This document shows, piece by piece, positions 7,211-14,807 of a stretch of DNA of 64,000 nucleotides. The position numbers were made by a program, and so were the translations under genes. Source of the stretch: Alphaproteobacteria bacterium UBA6178 (GTDB lineage Bacteria > Pseudomonadota > Alphaproteobacteria > Rickettsiales > UBA3002); assembly GCA_002422205.1 (NCBI GenBank), contig DITS01000001.1:1-64000 (forward strand), in the 5' to 3' direction. The stretch's first letter is position 1; every line of letters begins with the position of its first letter. The notes beneath the pieces are model-generated. The model made no database searches, was not told the DNA's origin, and saw only the letters and a program-made list of their open reading frames with translations.

Positions 7211-8980
7211 ATGGAATCGCACCAAAAAATCCTCAAGTTGCTAACGCGCTCTTATAACCTCCCGATAATTATTATCATTTTACTCCTCTATAATGTGGCT
7301 TACTGCATCTATGCTTATGCCAGTATTCACCAAAAGCGGGCGCATCTTACACGCTCGGCGCAGCAACATATTAATGATTTGCGCGCCGATTTAAACGGGC
7401 TGATGGATTTCGGACGCGAGCATATTCTGCAAATGCAACACCCCATCCGCGCCACGCGCGGCGACACGATGAAAATTTACAATATCCTGCGCACGCGTGT
7501 CGATGAAGGCTACGGTATTGTGCGTTTCGGCTGGTCGGATTCCAACAAGCAACTGGTGGCAGGCTCAGCGCGCGGCATTCATACCCCACCCTATGATTTG
7601 TCGGATCGTGATTATATCGGTTTCACCTCCCATCATCCGCATCAGTTCACGCTTAGCCGTATCCTTCCGCATATCCGCACCGGCGGCGACATCTTCGCGC
7701 TGGCCTATGGTATCTATACCGATGACAATCAATATATCGGCACCTTAGCGGCCATATATTATCTCGACGGCTTGCGCCAGATGGTCAGCACGCAGCTCTC
7801 AAGTTGTAACTGCGACTACAGTATTTATTCCCCCCATGGCGAAGTTATTGCACAAGCGGGCACTCTATTGCCCGACCAGATGCGTGTGGGAGAACTGACA
7901 CAAAACTGGCAATTTAGAGCATTTGCACGCCCCACCAGCGCAGCACTATCCTACGTCACACGCGATTCATTCATACGACATGCATTGGTGCTCATTTTGT
8001 TCAATGCCATCATCTACGGGCTGCTATACTGGCTTTATCATCGCGTGATCACTCCCATGGATAGTGCGATTCAATCGATCATCCCTCACGCCACCGGCGG
8101 CAATCCGCAGGATGACCCGCTGGTGGCACGGCTGGCGCGCATCCGGCAGCTGGGCGAGGATTATGCGCAAATGCGCGAGCAACTCATGCAAAGCGAGTCG
8201 CATTTGCTTGCCGCCAATCAACTGGTCGCCGATTTATCGCAAACCCAGCGTCAGTTTTTCCATGCTTCCGGCTCGCAAATGCATCAGGCGCACGAGGCTA
8301 TCACCCAATACAGTTCGCATATCGAAGATATGGTGATCACCAAACGGCTGGATGCCGACGCGACGTATGATTTTGACGAGGTGCGCGAAATGGGCGCCAA
8401 TTTAAATATGCTGGCGGGTAGTTTTCACCGTATCTGTGCGCTCAATCACGGCACCAGCCCAATGGTGAGTGCACCTATCCTACTGCCGCCGCTGGTCGAA
8501 TCCACCTTGCAGCAATTGCAGGGCGCAATGGAGCGGCGTAACCTTAAGCTTGAATGCGATATTGCCGATGCGCTGACCCTCGAGCAGGATGAAAACATCT
8601 TGCAGCAATTGCTGTGGGCGTTGCTGTATTTATCGGTGCGCCATAGCGAGGACGAGGCCAAGCTCGGTATTTGCATGAAGCCCTCCAGCACGCATATTGG
8701 TTGCGTTCAAATACAGATCGATGTGTCTTGTTTCCGCCAATCCGTCCTACCGCCCACGCAGCAAGATTTTGGGGTGCTGGCTCCTAACCGCGCGCGCGAT
8801 ATGACCAAAGACTTCACCGATTATCTGAAAGCCCACGCCAATATGCTGGTCGCCGAATCATTTTTGGCATTGTCGGACAGCGCTCTGTCACTCTTCATCC
8901 ACCCCGACAAACGCTTCCGGCTGGATGTGTTACTGCGCCCTCTCCTGCCCGACAATCGCGGTCGTGTGCTGGTGCATTAG
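7211..8980 (+). CDS. Membrane Cache-domain sensor with a degenerate histidine-kinase-like tail
   Basis: I start at ATG 7211; a TTG 18 bp upstream is also in frame. The 589-aa product has a first membrane helix (LPIIIIILLLYNVAYCIYAY), a periplasmic Cache-type domain of about 200 residues with DLSDRDYIGFTSHHP and TGGDIFALAYGIY, a second helix near residues 256-278, then a cytoplasmic helical region. That region aligns loosely with a DHp/ATPase module, but the phosphoacceptor block reads FFHASGSQMHQAHEAI (no SHELR-type His), and the N-box position reads QQLLWALLYLSVRHS without the Asn residues. No G1/G2 boxes are visible. It is probably a signalling pseudo-kinase sensing a small ligand. No response regulator is adjacent. 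Confidence 0.7.
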   Translation: MESHQKILKLLTRSYNLPIIIIILLLYNVAYCIYAYASIHQKRAHLTRSAQQHINDLRADLNGLMDFGREHILQMQHPIRATRGDTMKIYNILRTRVDEGYGIVRFGWSDSNKQLVAGSARGIHTPPYDLSDRDYIGFTSHHPHQFTLSRILPHIRTGGDIFALAYGIYTDDNQYIGTLAAIYYLDGLRQMVSTQLSSCNCDYSIYSPHGEVIAQAGTLLPDQMRVGELTQNWQFRAFARPTSAALSYVTRDSFIRHALVLILFNAIIYGLLYWLYHRVITPMDSAIQSIIPHATGGNPQDDPLVARLARIRQLGEDYAQMREQLMQSESHLLAANQLVADLSQTQRQFFHASGSQMHQAHEAITQYSSHIEDMVITKRLDADATYDFDEVREMGANLNMLAGSFHRICALNHGTSPMVSAPILLPPLVESTLQQLQGAMERRNLKLECDIADALTLEQDENILQQLLWALLYLSVRHSEDEAKLGICMKPSSTHIGCVQIQIDVSCFRQSVLPPTQQDFGVLAPNRARDMTKDFTDYLKAHANMLVAESFLALSDSALSLFIHPDKRFRLDVLLRPLLPDNRGRVLVH

Positions 8981-8987
8981 TTTTTTA

Positions 8988-9120
8988 TGTTCGTTCCTGC
9001 ACCGCCCTGCTGTGCTCTATGATTCGTCATGCTGGCGCTCGGCCAGCATCTCATCCCAACGCAGATACTGGTGTCAAGCACCAGTATGACTATTGAGCGA
9101 CTAAAGGCTCGGACTCCTTA
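8988..9120 (+). repeat. ~88-bp repeat interrupted by a GTCA bipartite element
   Basis: Left part 8988-9025 (TGTTCGTTCCTGC...) and right part 9091-9120 (GCGACTAAAGGCTCGGACTC) match the two ends of the ~88-bp family. The 65-bp element at 9026-9090 sits between them. The same nesting at the same place occurs at 17535-17679. Confidence 0.65.
9026..9090. repeat. Bipartite GTCA element, CTGG type, copy 1
   Basis: The left hairpin is ATGCTGGC/GCCAGCAT behind GTC; the right is ATACTGGTG-TCAAG-CACCAGTAT followed by GAC. Ends are GTCAT and ATGAC. Relatives lie at 17581-17647, 53456-53524 and 60452-60478, with paired arm changes. Confidence 0.85.
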
Positions 9121-9161
9121 AAGTGTATCCCCGGGATCGGCGATGCCGCCCCGAGGATGAC
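9121..9161. repeat. GTCA-family hairpin, GATCCCCGGG type, copy 1
   Basis: ATCCCCGGGATCGGC...GCCGCCCCGAGGATGAC ends in ATGAC. Copies lie at 17749-17790 and 53251-53292, and a variant at 45421-45462. Confidence 0.75.
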
Positions 9162-9176
9162 GATCATAGAGAAGTT

Positions 9177-9207
9177 GTCACCCCGTCGCATGACGGGGTC
9201 TGGCCTT
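9177..9207. repeat. GTCA-family hairpin, CCCCGTC type
   Basis: ACCCCGTC-GCAT-GACGGGGT is a perfect 8-bp stem between GTC and CTGGCCTT. This is the commonest unit in the window. Confidence 0.85.
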
Positions 9208-9210
9208 TCT

Positions 9211-9250
9211 TCCCCCTCTCCCTCAGGGAGAGGGTCGGGGTGAGGGCTCT
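9211..9250 (+). repeat. Pyrimidine-rich REP-like hairpin, copy 2
   Basis: Essentially identical to 231-270. It ends 7 bp before the stop codon of the nitrilase gene. Confidence 0.8.
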
Positions 9251-9256
9251 TCCTTG

Positions 9257-10087
9257 CTAAATCACATAATCTTGCAAAATATAATCGCGGTCATGGGTGA
9301 GCACCGGCATTTGGCGGCGCACATTTGCCACGCGTTGCGGGTCAATATCCGCAAGGATAACACAAGGCTCCTGCTGCGCTTCGGCCAGTATCACACCCCA
9401 CGGGTCAATAATCATTGAATGGCCGAATGTTTGGCGGCCCTTCGGGTGGCACCCGCATTGTCCGGGTGCGATTACATAGCAACCGGTTTCAATCGCGCGC
9501 GCACGCAGCAGCACATGCCAGTGCGCCTCGCCGGTGCGTTTGGCAAATGCAGCGGGAATCGACAGTACCGTGGCGCCCGCACGCGCCAAATCACGAAACA
9601 GCCGCGCAAAGCGCACATCATAACAAATCGCCAGCCCCAGCTCGCCGCAAGGCAGCTGCGCCATGCGCGCTTGCTTGCCCGATAAAAAATGATCGGATTC
9701 GCGGTAGCATTCGCCGTCGCCAAAATCGGCATCGAATAAATGGATTTTGTCGTAGCTCGTTACAATCTGTCCTTGCGGATTGAGCAGCACACTGCGATTG
9801 GCCCATTTGCCCGACTCGTCAATCGTCACAAATATCGAGCCTATCAGAATCCACACCGCATGCTCGCTCGCGAATTGCTGACAAAACAACAAACCGGGGT
9901 GATCGTCCATGCCAAACACCGCGCTTGGCTCATCGCCGCGCATAAAAAAGGCATTCTCCGGCAACGCAATATATTGCGCGCCTTTATCTACCGCCTCACG
10001 CATCAGCGCGTGTGCCGCCTTAATATTGTGCTGCATGTCGCTGCCGGTATTGAGCTGAATACAAGCCGCTTTGATCGTCTCGTGCAT
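9257..10087 (-). CDS. Carbon-nitrogen hydrolase (Nit1/Nit2-type amidase)
   Basis: The start is ATG 10087, giving 276 aa; further upstream in-frame codons run into comF. The nitrilase-superfamily triad is visible: Glu in IALPENAFF, Lys in YDKIHLFD and Cys in GLAICYDVRF. Proteins of the Nit1/Nit2 branch deaminate oxidised glutathione by-products or act as omega-amidases in the cytoplasm; which of the two cannot be settled here. It follows comF after a single base, so the two are co-transcribed. REP-like repeats sit directly after its stop. Confidence 0.88.
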   Translation of the reverse strand: MHETIKAACIQLNTGSDMQHNIKAAHALMREAVDKGAQYIALPENAFFMRGDEPSAVFGMDDHPGLLFCQQFASEHAVWILIGSIFVTIDESGKWANRSVLLNPQGQIVTSYDKIHLFDADFGDGECYRESDHFLSGKQARMAQLPCGELGLAICYDVRFARLFRDLARAGATVLSIPAAFAKRTGEAHWHVLLRARAIETGCYVIAPGQCGCHPKGRQTFGHSMIIDPWGVILAEAQQEPCVILADIDPQRVANVRRQMPVLTHDRDYILQDYVI

Positions 10088-10088
10088 A

Positions 10089-10856
10089 TTAATCCCGTAT
10101 GGTTCGTGCGAGTGTGAGAACATAAACCGCTTTGGCGCCTGCGCCAAGCACCATATTGGTGGCATGGTGAATCGTCGCGCCCGTGGTCATCACATCATCA
10201 ATCAGCAGCACCGATTTACCGCGCAAGGCATCGGCATAATCATGGTTCACCCGAAACGCACCGACCACATTTTTGAGGCGTTGCGCGCGGCTCAGTCCCG
10301 CTTGCGGCGGTGTGTTGCGCGTGCGCAGCAGCCCGTCCGGCCATACCGGCAGATGGCAACGATCACTCAAGCCATAAGCCAGCAAAGCGGATTGATTATA
10401 GCCACGCGCCAGCAAGCGTTTACGATGCAGCGGAATGGGAATGATCACATCACTTTGTGCAATCAGCGCCGCACCGGCGCGCGCCATCAGCGCTGCATAA
10501 GCAGGCATGTGGCTGGTGCGGTCGGCATATTTAAAATGCGTCACCAAATGGCGCGAATGCTCATCATAGCGCAGCACGGTGCGCGCCGCATCATAAGGCG
10601 GCGGGTTATGCATGCAATGGCCGCATAAGGCCTGCTCGCCCAGATCATAATCAAAGGGAAAGCCACACAGCAGGCAGTAAGGCTCGGACACAAAGGCCAG
10701 CTTGGCGAAACAACCGGTGCAAAAACGATGGGCTTCCTCAACATGGCAGCCACAGGCAAGGCAGCGCGGCGGAAACAATAAATTCAACCCCAGCTTCACC
10801 CACAGGCTGGGTGCCATATAAGGTTTGGTTTTTTGTGTAAAATCGCGTAACAGCAT
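10089..10856 (-). CDS. comF: ComF-family phosphoribosyltransferase-like protein
   Basis: The 255-aa protein has an N-terminal zinc-finger-like set of CxxC pairs (PPRCLACG, FCTGC, YCLLCG, LCGHC) and a C-terminal type I phosphoribosyltransferase fold with the PRPP loop VLLIDDVMTTGAT. ComF proteins are linked to DNA uptake and replication-stress repair; the exact reaction is not established. The ATG at 10856 lies 3 bp from the divergent start at 10860. An internal ATG at 10817 (MAPSLWVKLG) is an equally good start and would leave room for a promoter. Confidence 0.88.
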   Translation of the reverse strand: MLLRDFTQKTKPYMAPSLWVKLGLNLLFPPRCLACGCHVEEAHRFCTGCFAKLAFVSEPYCLLCGFPFDYDLGEQALCGHCMHNPPPYDAARTVLRYDEHSRHLVTHFKYADRTSHMPAYAALMARAGAALIAQSDVIIPIPLHRKRLLARGYNQSALLAYGLSDRCHLPVWPDGLLRTRNTPPQAGLSRAQRLKNVVGAFRVNHDYADALRGKSVLLIDDVMTTGATIHHATNMVLGAGAKAVYVLTLARTIRD

Positions 10857-10859
10857 CCT

Positions 10860-11738
10860 ATGACCGACGTTAGCATGATCTTTGACCGCCGCCTACAGCG
10901 AAAACGCCGTGACCGCGTGGCGCATTGTTTTGATGAGTATGATTTTCTGAAAATAGACGCCGCCGAGCGCGTCGCTGACCGCCTCGCCGATATGGCGCGC
11001 CCCTTTCCGCTAGTGCTTGATTTGGGTTGCCATAATGGGTTGCTACGCTCTGTGTTGCAAGGGCGCGGCGGCATTGAGCGGCTTATTCAGACCGACAGCT
11101 CAGCCGCCATGCTGGCCCATGCGCAAGGCGTACGCGTGCGCTGCGACGAAGAGTTATTGCCCTTTGCCGATAATAGTTTTGACGCGGTTTTAAGCATCGC
11201 ATCCCTGCATGGGGTGAATGATCTGGTGGGCACGCTGATTCAGATTCGCCGCATCTTAAAGCCCGACGGGTTACTGATCGCCATTCTGCCCGGGGCGCGC
11301 AGTTTGCAGGAATTGCGCATGAGTTTTGCCGCCGCCGAATCGGCCTCATCCCAAGGCATGTCCCCGCGTGTATCCCCCTTCATGGATGTACGTGATGCGG
11401 GCGCGTTGTTGCAACGCACCGGCTTTGCCCTGCCCGTCGTCGATAGCGATATGCTCGAAATTACCTATGCGCATCCGCTGCAATTAATGCGTGATTTACG
11501 CGGCATGGGTGAAGCCAATAGTTTGCTCGAGCAATCACGTCGCATTCTGCCCAAAGCTTTCATGGCGCAAATGTGCGCCTATTATACGCAGCATTTCGCT
11601 AGCGCCGATGAGGCGCAGCGCGTGCGCGCCAGCATCGAATGGGTGACGCTCACCGCATGGAAACCGCACGCATCACAGCAGCAACCGGCCAAGCGCGGTA
11701 GTGGCACGCTGTCGCTAGCGAAGGCTTTTACCAGTTAA
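10860..11738 (+). CDS. NDUFAF5/BioC-like SAM-dependent protein
   Basis: The 292-aa product opens with MIFDRRLQRKRRDRV, typical of bacterial relatives of NDUFAF5, and has a class I SAM-binding motif VLDLGCHNGLL at about residues 44-54. Mitochondrial NDUFAF5 hydroxylates an arginine of complex I subunit NDUFS7; BioC methylates malonyl-ACP. The proximity to comF is common in alphaproteobacteria, which favours the NDUFAF5-like reading. Its start is 3 bp from that of comF on the other strand, and its end overlaps the convergent MAPEG gene by 11 bp. Confidence 0.8.
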   Translation: MTDVSMIFDRRLQRKRRDRVAHCFDEYDFLKIDAAERVADRLADMARPFPLVLDLGCHNGLLRSVLQGRGGIERLIQTDSSAAMLAHAQGVRVRCDEELLPFADNSFDAVLSIASLHGVNDLVGTLIQIRRILKPDGLLIAILPGARSLQELRMSFAAAESASSQGMSPRVSPFMDVRDAGALLQRTGFALPVVDSDMLEITYAHPLQLMRDLRGMGEANSLLEQSRRILPKAFMAQMCAYYTQHFASADEAQRVRASIEWVTLTAWKPHASQQQPAKRGSGTLSLAKAFTS

Positions 11739-12132
11739 CACTCAGATAAGGGGCCACATCCATGGCGCTGCCAATCATCCCGCCCACCAGCAAAATCAGC
11801 GATACCAGCAAAGCAATGATAAAACCGAGCAGACGGTCTTCGGCTTTACGGTAATAGCCACGCACATACAGAATCCGCCCTACAATCCATAATAGCCCCA
11901 GCATTGCGCCGACAGGCTGCGACACAAATACACTAAACAGCCATAGCGACGGCAAAAACAGCACCAGCTGTTCCGTGCTGTTGCGGTGCGCGGCCTGAAT
12001 GCATAAAAATTTCTCCGGCCCATTATCATGGGGCGGGAGCACCTTATATTTAATCCGCGCATCGATTACGCGATACAGGGTGTAAAAATACAGTAGCAGC
12101 GCAATACTAGCGATCAGCGCGGTCAGTGGCAT
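11728..12132 (-). CDS. MAPEG-family membrane protein
   Basis: The 134-aa protein has four hydrophobic helices and the MAPEG-type block ERF-like DNGPEKFLCIQAAHRNSTEQ, followed by FLPSLWLFSVF and GRILYVRGYY. MAPEG proteins are small membrane enzymes often with glutathione-dependent activity; the substrate is unknown. It overlaps the 3' end of mutT (26 bp upstream on the same strand) and the convergent methyltransferase gene by 11 bp. Confidence 0.85.
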   Translation of the reverse strand: MPLTALIASIALLLYFYTLYRVIDARIKYKVLPPHDNGPEKFLCIQAAHRNSTEQLVLFLPSLWLFSVFVSQPVGAMLGLLWIVGRILYVRGYYRKAEDRLLGFIIALLVSLILLVGGMIGSAMDVAPYLSVNW

Positions 12133-12538
12133 AGACTCCTCCAGTTACATCGCGTAGGGCTGCTACCAGCGGCTTATCCGCAGGCGGCATGGGCAGTGCG
12201 TGCATATCATTCGCGCGCCGCCACATTAGTTGCTGGCCTTCCAGCGGCTGGGGGATGCCTTCCCAGTTGCGGCTAATATACAGCATCATCAGCAAATGGA
12301 AATCATCATATTGATGGCTGACAAAGGTCAGCGGGGCGATGCAGCTATCGCATAAATCCACCCCGATTTCTTCTTTGATTTCGCGGATAATCGCGGCTTC
12401 TGGGGTCTCGCCTGCCTCAACCTTGCCGCCCGGAAATTCCCACATACCGGCCAGGTGTTTGCCCTCAGGCCGCTGGGTCAGCAGCACGCGCCCATCGGCA
12501 TCCATCAGCGCCACCGCCGATACCAGCACGGTTTTCAT
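12107..12538 (-). CDS. mutT: MutT-type Nudix pyrophosphohydrolase (8-oxo-dGTP)
   Basis: The 143-aa product starts MKTVLVSAVALMDADGRVLL and has a complete Nudix box: GGKVEAGETPEAAIIREI, continuing into KEEIGV, matching Gx5Ex7REUxEExGU. MutT removes 8-oxo-dGTP from the nucleotide pool. It lies 16 bp after argJ in the same direction, an arrangement usual in alphaproteobacteria, and overlaps the MAPEG gene by 26 bp. Confidence 0.93.
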   Translation of the reverse strand: MKTVLVSAVALMDADGRVLLTQRPEGKHLAGMWEFPGGKVEAGETPEAAIIREIKEEIGVDLCDSCIAPLTFVSHQYDDFHLLMMLYISRNWEGIPQPLEGQQLMWRRANDMHALPMPPADKPLVAALRDVTGGVYATDRADR

Positions 12539-12554
12539 GTCGCTCCCCTAACGC

Positions 12555-13787
12555 TCAGCTGCGATAATCCGCATTGATTGAAATATAGCCATGGGTCAAA
12601 TCGCAGGTCCAGACTTTGGCGACGCCGGTGCCGCGCCCGACTTCCACCGTAATTTCGATTTCGCTGCTTTTCATATGTTCCGTCACCGGCGTTTCATTAT
12701 AGCCGGGAATCACGCCGCCATCGCGTGCGATCATTACACCGCCCATGGCTATCGAAATATGCTCCGGCTCGATCGGCTCGCCGCTTTTGCCAATGGCCAT
12801 CACCACACGGCCCCAATTGGCGTCTTCGCCCGCAATCGCGGTTTTCACCAGCGGCGAATTGGCAATCGCTAATGCAATCACCCGCGCAGAGGCTGGCGTT
12901 TTGGCGCCGCTCACCCGAATGGTAATCAGCTTGGTGGCCCCTTCGCCGTCGCGCACCACTTGCTGCGCCAGATCAATCGCCAGCTCGCAGAATGCTTCAC
13001 GGAAATCATGAAAAACCGGATCATGCAGATTGCTGATTGCTGCATGTTCGCGCTGATTGGTGGCAAATGCCAGCACCGTGTCGTTGGTTGAGCAATCGCT
13101 ATCCACGGTAATACTGTTAAAGGATAAATCCGTCGCCTCCACCAGCAGCGCCTGCAATATATCCGATGGAATCGTCGCATCGGTAAAGATATATCCTAGC
13201 ATGGTGGCCATATTGGGTGCAATCATGCCCGAGCCTTTGGCAATGCCATGTATCTGCACCGGCGTATCACCAATGCGCACATTGCGCGTGGCCAGCTTGG
13301 GAAACGTATCCGTGGTGCGGATGGCTTCCGCTGCGGCGCGCCATGCGTCTGCCGAGAATACATGCTGCAAAGCGGGCAATGCGGCGGTAATTTTATCGAC
13401 TGGTAAAGACTGGCCGATCACGCCGGTGGAGCTGACAAATACCGCCTGCTCGTCGCAGCCGAGTTGCTGCGCCACGGCGGCTACGGTTTGCGCCACCGCC
13501 TGCTCGCCTGCGGCACATGTAAAGGCATTGGCGTTGCCGGAATTGACTATCAACGCCCGAGCTGTGCCGGATTGCAATGCTTTTTTGCACCACAACACGG
13601 GCGCAGCCGCTGTCGATGACAGGGTAAACACCCCTGCGGCGCTGGTACCTTCGACCATTTCTATGAGCAACAAATCGGCGCGGTTGGCATATTTAATGCC
13701 CGCCTGCGCCGTGGCCAGGCGCACGCCATCCAGCGGCAATAATACCGCTGTCTTCGCCGGTGCGAGGGGTGACACCGCCAATGCCAT
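12555..13787 (-). CDS. argJ: Bifunctional glutamate N-acetyltransferase / amino-acid acetyltransferase
   Basis: The 410-aa ArgJ moves the acetyl group from N-acetylornithine to glutamate in arginine synthesis (cyclic pathway). The autocleavage site lies in KGSGMIAPNMATMLGYIF, where the Thr after NMA becomes the nucleophile of the beta chain. The N-terminal block VLWCKKAL...ALIVNSGNANAFTC is typical. Family proteins usually read GSGMIHPN; here the His is Ala, a minor change. It sits 5 bp after the parvulin gene's stop and before mutT. Confidence 0.95.
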   Translation of the reverse strand: MALAVSPLAPAKTAVLLPLDGVRLATAQAGIKYANRADLLLIEMVEGTSAAGVFTLSSTAAAPVLWCKKALQSGTARALIVNSGNANAFTCAAGEQAVAQTVAAVAQQLGCDEQAVFVSSTGVIGQSLPVDKITAALPALQHVFSADAWRAAAEAIRTTDTFPKLATRNVRIGDTPVQIHGIAKGSGMIAPNMATMLGYIFTDATIPSDILQALLVEATDLSFNSITVDSDCSTNDTVLAFATNQREHAAISNLHDPVFHDFREAFCELAIDLAQQVVRDGEGATKLITIRVSGAKTPASARVIALAIANSPLVKTAIAGEDANWGRVVMAIGKSGEPIEPEHISIAMGGVMIARDGGVIPGYNETPVTEHMKSSEIEITVEVGRGTGVAKVWTCDLTHGYISINADYRS

Positions 13788-13792
13788 AGGGT

Positions 13793-14653
13793 TTACTCCT
13801 TCGAGCTATCGGGTACCTTGGTCAGGTCTTTTTCTTTACCGTTTGAGCCAAAATATTTCACATCCGTCTGATCAACCAAACGATTCACATAATCATTGAG
13901 TTTTTTCTCGCTGAGGCGAGTTTGCAGGCTTTCACGCACATCGTTAAAGGTGGGGATGGTGATTTTGCGGCGGTCTTCGACCTTTATCACATGCCAGCCG
14001 AAGCTGCTTTTCACCGGCTCGGAAATCTCGCCTTTTTTGGTGGCAAATGCCGCCTTAGAGAATTCCGGCACCATGCGCTCTTCGGTGAAATAGCCTAAAT
14101 CACCGCCTTGCGCTTTGCTGCCCGGATCAGTGGAATTGTCTTTGGCCAGCGCCTCAAAATCAGCGCCACCATCGAGTTTCTTTTTTAGCTCTTTGGCTTT
14201 TTCTTCCGACTCAACCAGAATATGGCGCGCGCGCACTTCTTCCTTGTCGCGGCCTTCTTTTACTAAACGGTCATATTCGGCTTTGACGTCCGCGTTTGAT
14301 ACCATGTTTTTGGTTTTATCATCGAGAAAATGGCGCACGGTAATTTTGCGGCGGGCTTCTTCGACTTTTTCTTCCACTTCCTTCTTTTTATCGACGCCGG
14401 ATTTCACCGCCTCGTCATAGAGCAAATACTCGCTGATTACGCCGCGCAGCACATTCTGGCGCACCGGCTCTTCGATCGTATCAAAATCAGGCGCTTCACC
14501 TTGCGGAAATAACCCCTGCCAGATAGTGTTCACTTCGGATTTCTTCACCTGCTTGCCGTCCAGGTCCAAAATAACGTAATCACTGGCGGCATAAGCAGTG
14601 GTAGCAACAAATAAAGCAGCGGTGGTCAGTAAAAAACGGGTGGTACGGGTCAT
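13793..14653 (-). CDS. Periplasmic parvulin-type peptidyl-prolyl isomerase
   Basis: I choose ATG 14653, preceded by GGGAG and followed by the signal peptide MTRTTRFLLTTAALFVATT; the frame is open 45 bp further. The 286-aa protein has a SurA-N-like helical part and a rotamase domain from about residue 135 (VRARHILVESEEKAKEL, GGDLGYFTEERMVPEF, GWHVIKVEDRR). It helps fold exported proteins, consistent with the divergent secA next to it. The C-terminal tail is Lys-rich. Confidence 0.92.
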   Translation of the reverse strand: MTRTTRFLLTTAALFVATTAYAASDYVILDLDGKQVKKSEVNTIWQGLFPQGEAPDFDTIEEPVRQNVLRGVISEYLLYDEAVKSGVDKKKEVEEKVEEARRKITVRHFLDDKTKNMVSNADVKAEYDRLVKEGRDKEEVRARHILVESEEKAKELKKKLDGGADFEALAKDNSTDPGSKAQGGDLGYFTEERMVPEFSKAAFATKKGEISEPVKSSFGWHVIKVEDRRKITIPTFNDVRESLQTRLSEKKLNDYVNRLVDQTDVKYFGSNGKEKDLTKVPDSSKE

Positions 14654-14749
14654 GGAAATCTCCCAGTTAATAAGCGTTGGTTGCACTGGGTATGGCATAA
14701 TTATCCAAGGCTTTCAAGTGCTGCTTGGGGGCAAATCCCTAAGCGGTGA

Positions 14750-14778
14750 TTGACTTTGCCTTCGCGGCTGCTTATCTG
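14750..14778 (+). promoter_or_regulatory. Sigma-70-type promoter for secA
   Basis: TTGACT (14750-14755) and TATCTG (14773-14778) are separated by 17 bp, close to consensus. Transcription would start about 20-25 bp before the secA ATG at 14808. Confidence 0.6.
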
Positions 14779-14807
14779 TGGCCTAACCAAGCATGGAGTG
14801 TCTGTAT

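Noticed and set aside
9415..10117. Plus-strand open frames opposite the nitrilase gene
   Set aside because: They lie inside a gene with an intact catalytic triad and show no domain or ribosome site.
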